This document shows, piece by piece, positions 34,845-45,159 of a stretch of DNA of 64,000 nt. Under the pieces are notes generated by a model. It worked only from the letters and a program-made list of their open reading frames with translations, made no database searches and was not told where the DNA came from. A program made the translations under genes and the position numbers. Numbering within the stretch: position 1 is the first letter of the stretch; every line of letters begins with the position of its first letter. The stretch is from Actinomadura sp. NBRC 104412. GTDB taxonomy: Bacteria > Actinomycetota > Actinomycetes > Streptosporangiales > Streptosporangiaceae. The stretch lies in contig NZ_BSTM01000011.1 of assembly GCF_030269515.1 (NCBI RefSeq), forward strand, positions 148,722-212,721, in the 5' to 3' direction.

Positions 34845-35995
34845 CCACGCGCCCTTCTCCCGGCGAGGTGCGCCTGCCGGTGCGGCTCATGGACCGGGAG
34901 CTGCTGGTACGGATCGTGGCGGTGGCCTGCTCGGACCGGGAGCTTCCGGGCATGGCCGACGAGATCGCCGGGCTGGTCGTCGGCTCGGCACGGGACCTGG
35001 TGTCCTGCGAGGTGTACGTCCTGGACGGCGACGAGCGGGCGCTGACCCGCTCGGCCGGGCCGCCCGTCCCGCTGGGGGAGGGCGACGCGGGCTGGGTCGC
35101 CGCGCACGGGCGCCCGCGCGAGCACGCCGACGGCCGCGGTGTGGCGGTGCCGGTCCGCGGCGGGCGGCAGACGATCGCGGTGCTGGACGTGCGGTCGGCC
35201 GGCCCCTGCGACCCGCGGGACGCCGCCCTGGTCACCGCGCTGGCGGACCTGTTCGCGCCGGTGCTGTGCTCGTGCCGCCGGCTGCGCGCCGCGCGGGAAC
35301 GTGAGCGCGCCGCCGAGCGGTTCGCCGAGCGGGCCGTCGAGGTGCAGGAGGCGGAGCGGTCCCGGCTCAGCAGGGAGATCCACGACGGCATCGCGCAGCG
35401 GCTGGCCGGGCTGGGCTTCCACCTGTCGGCGGCGGACGGCGCGCTGCCCGACCACCACCCGGAGGCGCGGGAGCAGATCAGGCAGGCGCGGCGGCTGTGC
35501 GAGCTGGCCGCGGCCGAGACCCGCGCGGCGATCGGCGGGCTGCGCCCGCCCGTCCTGGACGACCTGGGCCTGTCGGCGGCGCTGGCCACGCTCGCCCGCG
35601 AGGTCGGCGGACGCGCCGGGGACCTGGACGTCACGGTCGCCGTGACCGGGGAGCTGGAGGAGGCGCTGCCCGACCACGTCCAGACGGCGCTGTACCGGAT
35701 CGCGCAGGAGGCGGTCGGGAACTGCGTACGGCACGCGTCCGCCTCGTCCGTCGACCTGCTCCTTGAGCACGACCACGACAGGGTGCGGTTGGTGGTGCGG
35801 GACGACGGCGTGGGCTTCACCCGGACCCGGGGGCGCCGCCCCGACACCTACGGGCTGCGGGGCATGGCCGAGCGGGCCGAGCTGCTGGGCGGCCGGGTCA
35901 CCGTGAGCAGCCGTCCGGGCGTCGGGACGACCGTCGAGGCGGTGGTCCCCGTCCCCTCGGCTAGTCCCCCGGCTCCGGCGGAACGATCTCCCTGA
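34841..35995 (+). CDS. Cytosolic GAF-domain sensor histidine kinase
   Basis: Kinase of 384 residues with no membrane span. A GAF-type sensor occupies about 20-145 (IAGLVVGSARDLVSCEVYVLDGDERALT). A coiled linker follows, then the HisKA_3 helix with phospho-His in RSRLSREIHDGIAQRLAGLGFHL (about residue 185). The HATPase has N box EAVGNCVRHASAS and G boxes DDGVGF and GLRGMAERAELLGG. It detects a cytosolic signal and phosphorylates the regulator encoded before it. Its last 35 bases overlap the convergent gene at 35961. Confidence 0.93.
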   Translation: MTTRPSPGEVRLPVRLMDRELLVRIVAVACSDRELPGMADEIAGLVVGSARDLVSCEVYVLDGDERALTRSAGPPVPLGEGDAGWVAAHGRPREHADGRGVAVPVRGGRQTIAVLDVRSAGPCDPRDAALVTALADLFAPVLCSCRRLRAARERERAAERFAERAVEVQEAERSRLSREIHDGIAQRLAGLGFHLSAADGALPDHHPEAREQIRQARRLCELAAAETRAAIGGLRPPVLDDLGLSAALATLAREVGGRAGDLDVTVAVTGELEEALPDHVQTALYRIAQEAVGNCVRHASASSVDLLLEHDHDRVRLVVRDDGVGFTRTRGRRPDTYGLRGMAERAELLGGRVTVSSRPGVGTTVEAVVPVPSASPPAPAERSP

Positions 35996-37151
35996 AGGTG
36001 ATCCCGGCGCGCTGAAGCCGTCCGATGAGGGCGCCGCCCATGGCGGTGGCGGTGGTGACCTGGCCCGCGGTCTCGGGCAGGTCGTCGTGGGCCATGCACA
36101 GCGCCGACTCGGCCAGCATCTTCGCGGTCTCGCCGTATCCGGGGTCGCCGCCCGCGACCTCGGTCACGACGCTCTCGCCGCCGCCCTCGCCGACGAACGT
36201 CGCGCGGAACCAGCTACGTTCGCGCTGTTCCGCCGACGGACCCTCGCCGGGCGCGGTGGCCAGGCGTTCCAGCAGCGCGCGGGTGGGCGGTAGCTGCGCC
36301 AGGGTGGCGGCGACCCCTACGCCGGCGGCCAGGCCCGCGGCGGACGCCAGCCGCCGCGTCGCCAGATACTGCCCGTAGGTGAAGTCGGGACCGTAGCGGT
36401 CCAGCGCCGCGGCGGAGCGGGCCACCACCTGCGGGTCCACCGTGCTCATCGGCAGCGTCCAGCCCTTCACCCGCGTGCGGGGCCTGGGACGCCGCGCGAG
36501 GCGTATGCGGCGGTTCTCCGGCCGGGGCTCGATCTCCCGCCGCTCACGCTCGGCCCGCGCCATCCCGCGCAGGTCGGAGACGACGGCGAGCGCCGAATGC
36601 GCCGTCCCGCCGGAAAAGCTCGCGCTCAGCCGCATGAAGCATTCCACGCGCAGCGGCACACCTTCCGGCAGCTTCTGGACGGTGAACAGCGTGCCCAGGT
36701 CGGCGGGGATGGAGTCGAACCCGCACGCGTGCACGAGCCTGGCCCCGCTCCGTACCGCCTCCGCGTGGTACTTGACGTACATCCGGTTGACGAACGTGGG
36801 CTCGCCGGTCAGGTCCAGGTAGTCGGTGCCCGCCTTCGCGCACGCGGCCACCAGCGGCTCGCCGTACCTGACGTACGGCCCGACGGTGCTGACGACCACC
36901 CTGGACGCGCGCGCGACGTGCTCCAGCGACGCGACGTCGGTGCTGTCGGCGTGCAGCAGCGGCAGTTCCTTCAGCGTCGGGTCGGCGGCGGCGAGCCGCC
37001 GGCGGGTCGCCTCCAGCTTCGCCGGATTGCGTCCCGCCAGCGCCCAGCGGGTGCCCGGCGGCGCGTGCAGGGCCAGGTAGTCGGCGGTCAGGCCGCCCGT
37101 GAACCCGGTGGCCCCGAACAGCACGATGTCGTACGGACGGTCGGCACTCAC
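35961..37151 (-). CDS. Saccharopine dehydrogenase-like NAD(P)-binding protein (trans-acting enoyl reductase type)
   Basis: Protein of 396 residues. The N-terminal Rossmann motif is VLFGATGFTGGLTADYLA, followed by WALAGRNPAKLEATRRRL and VVVSTVGPYVRYGEPLVAACAKAGTDYLDLTGE, which define the actinobacterial saccharopine-dehydrogenase-like family. Some mycobacterial members act in trans as enoyl reductases for polyketide lipids (family knowledge); others are uncharacterised. A short hydrophobic segment (SAAGLAAGVGVAATLAQL) may touch membranes. Its 3' end overlaps the kinase gene by 35 bases. Confidence 0.88.
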   Translation of the reverse strand: MSADRPYDIVLFGATGFTGGLTADYLALHAPPGTRWALAGRNPAKLEATRRRLAAADPTLKELPLLHADSTDVASLEHVARASRVVVSTVGPYVRYGEPLVAACAKAGTDYLDLTGEPTFVNRMYVKYHAEAVRSGARLVHACGFDSIPADLGTLFTVQKLPEGVPLRVECFMRLSASFSGGTAHSALAVVSDLRGMARAERERREIEPRPENRRIRLARRPRPRTRVKGWTLPMSTVDPQVVARSAAALDRYGPDFTYGQYLATRRLASAAGLAAGVGVAATLAQLPPTRALLERLATAPGEGPSAEQRERSWFRATFVGEGGGESVVTEVAGGDPGYGETAKMLAESALCMAHDDLPETAGQVTTATAMGGALIGRLQRAGITFREIVPPEPGD

Positions 37152-37230
37152 TCTCGGCCCTCTCGATGGACTCGAACCGGATTCTAGGGGAAGCCGGAGC
37201 CGTGCCTTTCAGCGGCGCGTCAGGGGCGCG

Positions 37231-38148
37231 TCAGCGGCGCGCCTGGGCGCGCAGGGCCTCGGCGAGCCAGGCGAAGTCGGCGGAACGCGAGGGTGGCACG
37301 GGCTTCCCGGCGACGATGGCCAGGAGCCGCCAGTACCGCTCCATCGCCGGTGCCGACGACGCCTCCAGCCGCTCCAGGACCGCCTCGCGGTCGGCGGAAG
37401 GGCCCAGCAGCCGGTCGACGACCTCCGCGGCCTGCGGTGATCCGGGGGCGACCCCGGCCTCCCTCGCCGGACCCACCAGGCCCGTGACCTTCTTGGCGAA
37501 CCACAGGAAGGCGCCGGGCTCGCTCCCCGGCCCCTCCTTCGGACGTCCCGCCGCGTTCTGCTCGGCCACGCGGCGCGCGGTGGCCCGGAAGTCCGGGTCC
37601 GCCACCAGGTCGGCGAGCTCCACCCAGGCGTCCACCTGCTCGGGCGTGGGGTCGTCGGGCAGGTCCACCGGCACCCGCATGCGTTCGGGAAGCCGCGGGT
37701 CGGCGTCCACGTCGCCGAACACGTCCCGGACGAAGTCCTCGATGATCTGCCGGCGTTCCTCCGCCGACAGCCGCGCGAGCTTGTGCAACAGGGCCATCTC
37801 CTTCAGTGGTGATCTTCTCTTGGCGACGGCGCCGAGCACGGCCCGGCGCAGCCGCAACGTGCGCATCTGCGCGTCCAGCGCCTTGAGGTGGACGGCCGCC
37901 ACATCGGCGACCGCGACCTCCCGTTCCAGCACACGCCGCACGTCGTCCAGGCCGAGGCCCAGTTCGCGCAGCGTGCTGATCAGCTCGGCCCGTGCCACGG
38001 ACTCCGCGTCGTACAGGCGGTAACCGCCCTCGCTGCGCCCTGCGGGCGGCAGCACCCCGACGTCCGACCAGTGCCGGATCGTGCGTACCGGCAGCCCGGT
38101 CCGCCGCGAGAACTGGCCGATGGTGAGGGCGACGTCGGGATCGGTCAT
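37231..38148 (-). CDS. MerR-family transcriptional regulator
   Basis: Regulator of 305 residues. The MerR winged helix is at the N terminus (LTIGQFSRRTGLPVRTIRHWSDVGVLPPAGRSEGGYRLYDAE) with a following dimerisation helix. The long C-terminal part (RRQIIEDFVRDVFGDVD onward) is helical and resembles the effector part of actinobacterial MerR proteins of unknown ligand. It lacks a Cys-rich metal loop. ATG 38148 starts the family N terminus. Confidence 0.92.
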   Translation of the reverse strand: MTDPDVALTIGQFSRRTGLPVRTIRHWSDVGVLPPAGRSEGGYRLYDAESVARAELISTLRELGLGLDDVRRVLEREVAVADVAAVHLKALDAQMRTLRLRRAVLGAVAKRRSPLKEMALLHKLARLSAEERRQIIEDFVRDVFGDVDADPRLPERMRVPVDLPDDPTPEQVDAWVELADLVADPDFRATARRVAEQNAAGRPKEGPGSEPGAFLWFAKKVTGLVGPAREAGVAPGSPQAAEVVDRLLGPSADREAVLERLEASSAPAMERYWRLLAIVAGKPVPPSRSADFAWLAEALRAQARR

Positions 38149-38226
38149 GCCGATGAGTGTGGACCTTCCGGTGGCCGGAGACTCAAGCCGGAGCCCGCGT
38201 AGACTTCCGGTCATCGGGGGTGGAGC

Positions 38227-38382
38227 ATGGGCGTGCTGGCCGTGTCGTTGGACGTCGCGGCGTTGCTGGTGGCCGGGTGGGCGCGGGTCGCGCCGCCCAG
38301 GGTGTGGAGCCGGACCGGGCTGTTCATGGTCGCGGGGAGCCTGGCGCTGCTCTCGGTGGCCGTCTGGCTCGCGTCCGGCTAG
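38227..38382 (+). CDS. Small putative two-span membrane protein
   Basis: Open frame of 51 codons starting at ATG 38227 after a G-rich ribosome-site-like GGGGGTGGAG. It encodes two hydrophobic helices (VLAVSLDVAALLVAGWARV and LFMVAGSLALLSVAVWLA) joined by a short basic turn (PPRVWSR). It is unrecognised. The stop overlaps the 3' end of cbbR by four bases. The coherent amphipathic layout favours a real gene, but its size leaves doubt. Confidence 0.5.
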   Translation: MGVLAVSLDVAALLVAGWARVAPPRVWSRTGLFMVAGSLALLSVAVWLASG

Positions 38383-39251
38383 GGGCGTGGAGCGGTCCAG
38401 CCGGGGGCGTCCAGCAGGTGCTCGACGAACAGCAGCGTGGTGGGCGTGGGGGTCGCGCCGGACACCGCGTGCCAGGGCCGGTCGAGGGGCGTTCCGGGCG
38501 CGTCCACGATGACCAGGCGGCCGGTGGCGAGTTCGGTGCCGATCGCGTCCCGGGAGACCAGCGTCACGCCCAGCCCGGCGGCGGCGCCCGCGATGACGGC
38601 GCCGTTCGAGCCCAGGACCAGGCTGGGCGGGGTCGCGTCCCGTTCCGCGAGGTAGGTCTCGGCCGTCGCGCGGACGCCCGACCCCGGTTCGCGCATCACC
38701 CACGGGGTCGTGGCCAGGGAGAACCCCGCCGCCAGGGCGGGTGAGCCCACGACCACGAGCTCGTTGCGCCGCCGGGCCAGGACCGTGGTCGCCGAGCCCG
38801 CGGGCGGGCGTCCCGCCAGGACGAGGTCGGCCTTGTGGGCGGCGAGGCTGCCCCAGACCTGGCGGCTCGGGCCCACCTCCAGGGCCAGCTCCACGTGGGG
38901 GAAGCGGGCTCGGAACGCGGCCAGCAACTCGGGGAGCACCTGGTCGGCGGCGGTGGTGACGGCGGCCAGGCGGAGCGTCCCACGGGCCGGATCGGCCGCG
39001 CCGCGCGCCGCGGCGCGCCCCTGTTCGAGCAGGCCCAGGACCTGCCGGGCGTACGCGGCGTAGACGGTTCCGGCGGGTGTCAGGCGCAGGCCGCGGCCCT
39101 CCTTCCGAACGAGGGTGACGCCCAGCTCGCGGGCGAGCGCGGCCACCGACGCCGAGACCGCGGACTCGGTGACGTAGAGACGGCGGGCCGCCTCCCGTAC
39201 CGAACCGGTGTCGGCGAGCGCGGTGAAGGTGCGGAGTCGTGCCTCGGTCAT
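38379..39251 (-). CDS. cbbR: LysR-family regulator, probable CbbR
   Basis: LysR-type regulator of 290 residues. The helix-turn-helix is at the N terminus (LRTFTALADTGSVREAARRLYVTESAVSASVAALARELG), and the effector domain begins about residue 90 (GTLRLAAVTTAADQVLPELLAAF). It is divergent from cbbL with a 105-bp gap that carries repeated CTTGA half-sites, the usual CbbR arrangement (family knowledge: CbbR activates cbb operons in response to metabolites such as RuBP or NADPH). The specific role is assigned from context. Confidence 0.9.
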   Translation of the reverse strand: MTEARLRTFTALADTGSVREAARRLYVTESAVSASVAALARELGVTLVRKEGRGLRLTPAGTVYAAYARQVLGLLEQGRAAARGAADPARGTLRLAAVTTAADQVLPELLAAFRARFPHVELALEVGPSRQVWGSLAAHKADLVLAGRPPAGSATTVLARRRNELVVVGSPALAAGFSLATTPWVMREPGSGVRATAETYLAERDATPPSLVLGSNGAVIAGAAAGLGVTLVSRDAIGTELATGRLVIVDAPGTPLDRPWHAVSGATPTPTTLLFVEHLLDAPGWTAPRP

Positions 39252-40789
<1,538 letters not shown>

Positions 40790-40790
<1 letters not shown>

Positions 40791-41209
40791 TGCGGATCAC
40801 CCAAGGGACCTTCTCCTACCTGCCCGACCTCACCGACGAGGAGATCGCCGCGCAGGTCGCCTACGCCCTCGGCAAGGGCTGGCCGTGCTCGATCGAGTTC
40901 ACCGACGACCCGCATCCGCGCAACTCGTACTGGGAGATGTGGGGGCTGCCGATGTTCGACCTCACCGACCCGGCGGGCGTCCTGTACGAGCTGAACGAAT
41001 GCCGGAGGGCCTACCCGGACCACTACATCCGGTTGAACGCCTACGACGCCGGCTACGGCAGGCAGACCACGGCGCTGTCGTTCATCGTCCAGCGCCCGGC
41101 CGAGGAGCCCGGCTTCCGGCTGGACCGCGAGGAGACCTCCGACCGGCGCGTCCGCTTCCGCCTCCACCCGTACGCCCTCGACCGTCCGCAAGGTGACCGC
41201 CACCGATGA
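40790..41209 (+). CDS. cbbS: Ribulose bisphosphate carboxylase small subunit
   Basis: Rubisco small chain of 139 residues. The family core is seen in [39 protein letters not shown] and [14 protein letters not shown]. The C-terminal extension ([11 protein letters not shown] to [12 protein letters not shown]) is the beta-hairpin tail of red-type small subunits, which lines the central pore of the L8S8 complex. The start shares one base with the cbbL stop (TGATG) and its end overlaps cbbX by four bases. Confidence 0.97.
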
Positions 41210-42171
41210 GCGAACGCCCCGGATTCGGCATGCGTCGCGGATCGTCCGGCAACGGGTCCGTCCCCGCTGTGGCGGAGCCGTTGCCGGGCCCGGCGCCGCT
41301 TCCCCCCGGCGCCCGGATCGACCTGGGGAGGGAGCGCGCCGACTCGCGCATCGACGAGGTCCTGGACGCCCTGGACACCGAGCTGGTCGGCCTGCGCCCG
41401 GTCAAGACCAGGATCCGCGAGATCGCGGCCCTCCTCCTGGTCGACCGTGCCCGCGCCCGCTTCGGCATCGACTCGGGACGGCCCAACCTGCACATGTGCT
41501 TCACCGGCGGCCCCGGGACGGGCAAGACCACGGTCGCCACCAGGCTCGCCGAACTCCTCCACCGCCTCGGCCACATCCGCCAGGGCCACCTGGTCGCCGT
41601 CACCCGCGACGACCTGGTCGGCCAGTACGTCGGCCACACCGCTCCCAAGACCAAGGAGGTCCTCAAGCGGGCCATGGGCGGCGTCCTGTTCATCGACGAG
41701 GCGTACTACCTGTACCGGGCCGAGAACGAGCGCGACTACGGGCAGGAGGCCATCGAGATCCTGCTCCAGGTCATGGAGAACCGGCGGGACGATTTGGTGG
41801 TCGTCCTGGCGGGCTACAAGGACCGGATGGACGCCTTCTTCTCGTCCAATCCCGGCATGAGCTCCCGCATCGCCCACCACATCGACTTCCCCGACTACGA
41901 GCCCGGCGAACTGGAGGAGATCGGCCGCCTGATGATGTCCCGCGACGGCTACCGCCTCGCGCCCGAGACGGAACCCGTCTTCCGCGACTACCTCGAACGG
42001 CGCCGCGCACGGCCCCGCTTCGCCAATGCCCGGTCCGTCCGCAACGCCATCGAACGCGCCCGCCTGCGCCACGCCGAGCGCCTGATGGCCCGGGGCGGCG
42101 AGGTGACCAGGGAAGAACTGACCACCCTGCACCCCGAGGACTTCCAGCACAGCCGGGTCTTCGCCCACTGA
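41206..42171 (+). CDS. cbbX: Red-type Rubisco activase CbbX
   Basis: AAA+ ATPase of 321 residues that remodels inhibited red-type Rubisco by pulling on the large-subunit C terminus. Walker A is GGPGTGKTT (about residues 101-108), Walker B is [13 protein letters not shown], the pore-loop region is [14 protein letters not shown], and the arginine finger region is [17 protein letters not shown]. The N terminus carries a 45-residue Pro/Gly-rich extension before the [14 protein letters not shown] start of the conserved domain. It is coupled to cbbS (ATGA). Confidence 0.96.
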   Translation: MSERPGFGMRRGSSGNGSVPAVAEPLPGPAPLPPGARIDLGRERADSRIDEVLDALDTELVGLRPVKTRIREIAALLLVDRARARFGIDSGRPNLHMCFTGGPGTGKTTVATRLAELLHRLGHIRQGHLVAVTRDDLVGQYVGHTAPKTKEVLKRAMGGVLFIDEAYYLYRAENERDYGQEAIEILLQVMENRRDDLVVVLAGYKDRMDAFFSSNPGMSSRIAHHIDFPDYEPGELEEIGRLMMSRDGYRLAPETEPVFRDYLERRRARPRFANARSVRNAIERARLRHAERLMARGGEVTREELTTLHPEDFQHSRVFAH

Positions 42172-42259
42172 ACCCCCGTCCGCCGCCCCGCATGGGAATC
42201 GGAAGGCAGAACAAAGGCTTTAGTCTGGAGACTGCCTACTTGACGATGTGGGGGAGACG

Positions 42260-43171
42260 GTGCTGAACCCTGAGGATCTGTACGAGCTGGACCCGGACCT
42301 GCCCCCGCTGGCCGGGCCGGTACTGCTGCACAGCCTCGACGGCTTCGTGGACGCTGGCGCCACCGCCAGGCTCGTCCGCGAGCACCTGCTGGACTCCCTG
42401 GAACATCGGGTGGTGGCCCGCTTCGACGTGGACTCACTGATCGACTACCGGGCCCGCCGCCCGCTGATGACCTACGACCGCGACCACTGGGCCTCCTACG
42501 ACGCCCCCGAACTGGTCGTCCACCTGCTGCGTGACGAGGCCGGCAGCCCGTTCCTGATGCTCACCGGCCCCGAGCCCGACCGGCTCTGGGAGGGTTTCGC
42601 CGCGGCCGTCCGCACCCTGGTCAAGCGGCTGGACGTCAGCCTGGTCGTCGGCTTCCACGGGATCCCGATGGGCGTGCCGCACACCCGTCCGGTCGGGATG
42701 ACCTCGCACGCCACCCGGCCCGAGCTGGTCACCAAGAGCTCCTGGTTCGACAAGGTGCAGGTCCCCGGCAGCGCCGCGGCCCTGCTCGAACTGAGGCTCG
42801 GCGAGTCCGGCCACGACGCGATCGGCTTCGCCGTCCACGTCCCGCACTACCTGTCGCAGTCCGCCTACCCGGCCGCCGCCCTCGCCGCCCTGGACGCCGT
42901 CGTCAACGCCACCGGCCTCGTCCTGCCCACCGCGGCCCTGCGGGACGCCTCCGCCAAGACCGACGCGGAGATCGCCGAGCAGGTCTCCGGCAACGAGGAG
43001 GTCGAGAAGGTCGTCCGCGCCCTGGAACAGCAGTACGACGCCTTCGCCGGCGCCGCCGAACGCGAAAGCCTCCTCGCCGAATCCCAGGACATGCCGACCG
43101 CCGAGGAACTGGCCGCCCAGTTCGAACGCTTCCTGGCCGAACAGGACGGCCCCGACTCGACCCAGCCCTGA
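42260..43171 (+). CDS. PAC2 family protein
   Basis: Cytosolic protein of 303 residues of the PAC2 (proteasome-assembly-chaperone-like) family. Diagnostic segments are LLHSLDGFVDAGATARLVREHLL, RPLMTYDRDHW, PFLMLTGPEPDRLWEGF, VVGFHGIPMGVPHTRP and VHVPHYLSQSAYPAAALAAL. The C terminus is a helix ending TAEELAAQFERFLAEQD. The bacterial role is unclear. GTG 42260 is favoured by a GGGGGAG a few bases upstream; GTG 42248 is an alternative. Confidence 0.88.
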   Translation: MLNPEDLYELDPDLPPLAGPVLLHSLDGFVDAGATARLVREHLLDSLEHRVVARFDVDSLIDYRARRPLMTYDRDHWASYDAPELVVHLLRDEAGSPFLMLTGPEPDRLWEGFAAAVRTLVKRLDVSLVVGFHGIPMGVPHTRPVGMTSHATRPELVTKSSWFDKVQVPGSAAALLELRLGESGHDAIGFAVHVPHYLSQSAYPAAALAALDAVVNATGLVLPTAALRDASAKTDAEIAEQVSGNEEVEKVVRALEQQYDAFAGAAERESLLAESQDMPTAEELAAQFERFLAEQDGPDSTQP

Positions 43172-43234
43172 TCCCGCCCCCATAACCGCTTCGCGCACCC
43201 ACCCAAGAACCGGGTACGCTTTCCCGGTCAAGAC

Positions 43235-43306
43235 GGGCGCGTAGCTCAGGGGTAGAGCACTCGCCTTACAAGCGAGGGGTCGCAGGTTCGAGCCCTGCCG
43301 CGCCCA
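43235..43306 (+). tRNA. tRNA-Val (anticodon UAC)
   Basis: A 72-base cloverleaf. Acceptor GGGCGCG (43235-43241) pairs with CGCGCCC (43299-43305), the D arm is GCTC...GAGC, the anticodon stem CTCGC/GCGAG holds the loop CTTACAA with anticodon TAC at 43267-43269, and the T arm is GCAGG/CCTGC with TTCGAGC. The CCA end is not encoded. A 12-bp terminator hairpin follows. Confidence 0.96.
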
Positions 43307-43314
43307 CCCAGCTC

Positions 43315-43348
43315 AGAGCCGTGGCCAGCACACCCAGGCCACGGCTCT
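43315..43348 (+). terminator. Terminator hairpin after tRNA-Val
   Basis: AGAGCCGTGGCC (43315-43326) pairs perfectly over 12 bp with 43337-43348 around a 10-base loop, eight bases after the tRNA end. There is no T tract. Confidence 0.8.
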
Positions 43349-43402
43349 ACGCATGTGGGGTGTGAGCCGGGTCTCGCCGTGTTTTGGCTGGTCAGGGGTT
43401 AT

Positions 43403-43440
43403 GTAACGTGCCGTTCACACAAGGGCAACAGGTCCGAAAT
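43403..43440 (+). promoter_or_regulatory. Probable GlnR operator upstream of glnII
   Basis: Four pentamers in exact 11-base steps: GTAAC, TTCAC, GCAAC and GAAAT, each separated by six bases. This matches the actinobacterial GlnR box plan (GTnAC-N6-GAAAC repeated, established for Streptomyces), with the second and fourth half-sites imperfect. It ends 51 bases before the glnII start, as expected for nitrogen-starvation control. Confidence 0.75.
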
Positions 43441-43491
43441 GCCTGGTTGGAACGCTCGTAGCGGCCGATCTTCGAGGAAAGGGACCTGACG

Positions 43492-44505
43492 TTGAGCTAT
43501 AAGGCCGAGTACATCTGGATCGACGGCACCGAGCCCACCGCCAGGCTCCGTTCCAAGACCAAGATCCTTGCCGATGGCGCCGAGCCGGGGGACTGGGGCT
43601 TCGACGGCTCCAGCACCAACCAGGCGCCCGGCGACAATTCGGACTGCGTGCTCAAGCCGGTCTTCATCTGCCCGGACCCGATCCGCGGCGGCGACGCCAA
43701 GCTGGTGCTCTGCGAGGTCTTCCTGGTGGACGGCACCCCGCACCCGACCAACACGCGGGCGAAGCTGCGTCCGGTCGCCGAGCGGTACGCGGCGCAGGAC
43801 TCCTGGTACGGCATCGAGCAGGAGTACACCTTCTTCAAGGCGGGCCGCCCGCTCGGCTTTCCCGAGCGCGGCTTCCCCGCGCCGCAGGGCTTCTACTACT
43901 GCGGTGTGGGCGCCGACGAGGTGTTCGGCCGCGAGATCGTGGAGCGGCACCTGGACGCATGCCTGGAGGCGGGCCTGAAGGTCTCCGGCATCAACGCCGA
44001 GGTCATGCCCGGCCAGTGGGAGTTCCAGATCGGCCCGGCGGGGCCGCTGGAGGTCGCCGACCACCTGTGGACGGCGCGCTGGCTGCTGTACCGGATCGCC
44101 GAGGAGTACGACGTCGCCGCGACCCTCGACCCCAAGCCGGTGGAGGGCGACTGGAACGGCGCCGGCGCGCACACCAACTTCTCCACCAAGGCGATGCGCG
44201 AGAACTACGACGCGATCATCACCGCCTGCGAGGCGCTGGCCGCGAAGGCGCAGGAGCACGTGGCCGCCTATGGCGCCGACATCGAGCGCCGCCTGACCGG
44301 GATGCACGAGACCGCCCCGTGGAGCGAGTTCAGCTACGGCGTCTCCGACCGCGGCGCGTCGGTGCGGATCCCGTGGCAGGTCGAGCTGGACAAGAAGGGC
44401 TACATCGAGGACCGCCGTCCGAACGCCAACGTGGACCCGTACGTGGTGACCCGCATGATCACGGGCACCTGCTGCGAGGCGCTGGAGAAGGCCGGGCAGG
44501 TCTAG
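43492..44505 (+). CDS. glnII: Glutamine synthetase, type II (eukaryotic-like)
   Basis: ATP-dependent enzyme making glutamine from glutamate and ammonium. 337 residues and the order of motifs identify GSII, not the longer GSI: LRSKTKIL, WGFDGSSTNQAPGDNSD, YGIEQEYTFFK (metal-binding Glu), PGQWEFQIGPAGPLEVADHLW, GAGAHTNFSTKAMR and NANVDPYVVTRMI. There is no adenylylation Tyr loop of GSI. It starts at TTG with GGAAAGGG upstream and is preceded by a GlnR-like operator. A bidirectional hairpin follows. Confidence 0.97.
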   Translation: MSYKAEYIWIDGTEPTARLRSKTKILADGAEPGDWGFDGSSTNQAPGDNSDCVLKPVFICPDPIRGGDAKLVLCEVFLVDGTPHPTNTRAKLRPVAERYAAQDSWYGIEQEYTFFKAGRPLGFPERGFPAPQGFYYCGVGADEVFGREIVERHLDACLEAGLKVSGINAEVMPGQWEFQIGPAGPLEVADHLWTARWLLYRIAEEYDVAATLDPKPVEGDWNGAGAHTNFSTKAMRENYDAIITACEALAAKAQEHVAAYGADIERRLTGMHETAPWSEFSYGVSDRGASVRIPWQVELDKKGYIEDRRPNANVDPYVVTRMITGTCCEALEKAGQV

Positions 44506-44546
44506 CACGAGCCGCCGCGCCGGTCGTCGCCGGTGCGGGACGGACC

Positions 44547-44584
44547 CAGGGGATCCCGGGGCGGGGCGCTTCCGGGATCCCCTG
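44547..44584. terminator. Bidirectional terminator between glnII and the DUF2203 gene
   Basis: A 13-bp perfect stem (44547-44559 with 44572-44584) around a 12-base G-rich loop, between two convergent genes. Confidence 0.8.
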
Positions 44585-44590
44585 ACCAGT

Positions 44591-44962
44591 TCAGGGGAGT
44601 GGACGGCGTCCGGCGAAGCCCAGGTCGGTGCGGTGGTACCAGGCCAGTTCCGTGTCGCCTTCCAGCCAGCACAGGCGGACCGAGCGGCCGTCCAGGACCG
44701 ACGGGAAGTCGATGAGGAAAGGGGTCAGCCCCTTGACCTCGATGCCCCGCTCGGTGAACCAGGCGATCTCCTCGTCCAGCCGTGCCTCGGTGGCCTTGAC
44801 CTCCGGGATGCCGCCGCGTTCCGAGGTGCCGCGCACCCGCAGGTCGAGGGTGAGCTCCGCGAGGTCGGCGCGCAGCCGGACGATCTCGGCCGCGTGCTCG
44901 CGCACCTCGGGGATCATGGCGCGCGCCTCCTCCACGGTGAACTCACGCTCGGCGCCGTTCAT
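44591..44962 (-). CDS. DUF2203 family protein
   Basis: Protein of 123 residues of the DUF2203 family. It begins REFTVEEARAMIPEVREHAAEIVRLRADL, continues with a helical segment, and has the conserved second half ERGIEVKGLTPFLIDFPSVLDGRSVRLCWLEGD then WYHRTDLGFAGRRPL. The function is unknown. ATG 44962 is the natural start. It is convergent with glnII. Confidence 0.9.
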   Translation of the reverse strand: MNGAEREFTVEEARAMIPEVREHAAEIVRLRADLAELTLDLRVRGTSERGGIPEVKATEARLDEEIAWFTERGIEVKGLTPFLIDFPSVLDGRSVRLCWLEGDTELAWYHRTDLGFAGRRPLP

Positions 44963-45159
44963 GCTCGCTCCCGGGCTCGGTGGTGACGACCGTCCGCAAC
45001 GTTACTCAGGTGTGGCAGGACGGCCGCCAGACGGTATCCCACTTGTCAGGGTTTTTCCCGATATGTAGGGATCGTTCCCGGGGACAATGTGAACGCAGGG
45101 CGGGGAACCGGCGTCCACCGCAACGGGGGTGCCCCGCCCGGAGGGGAAGGCGCGCGACG

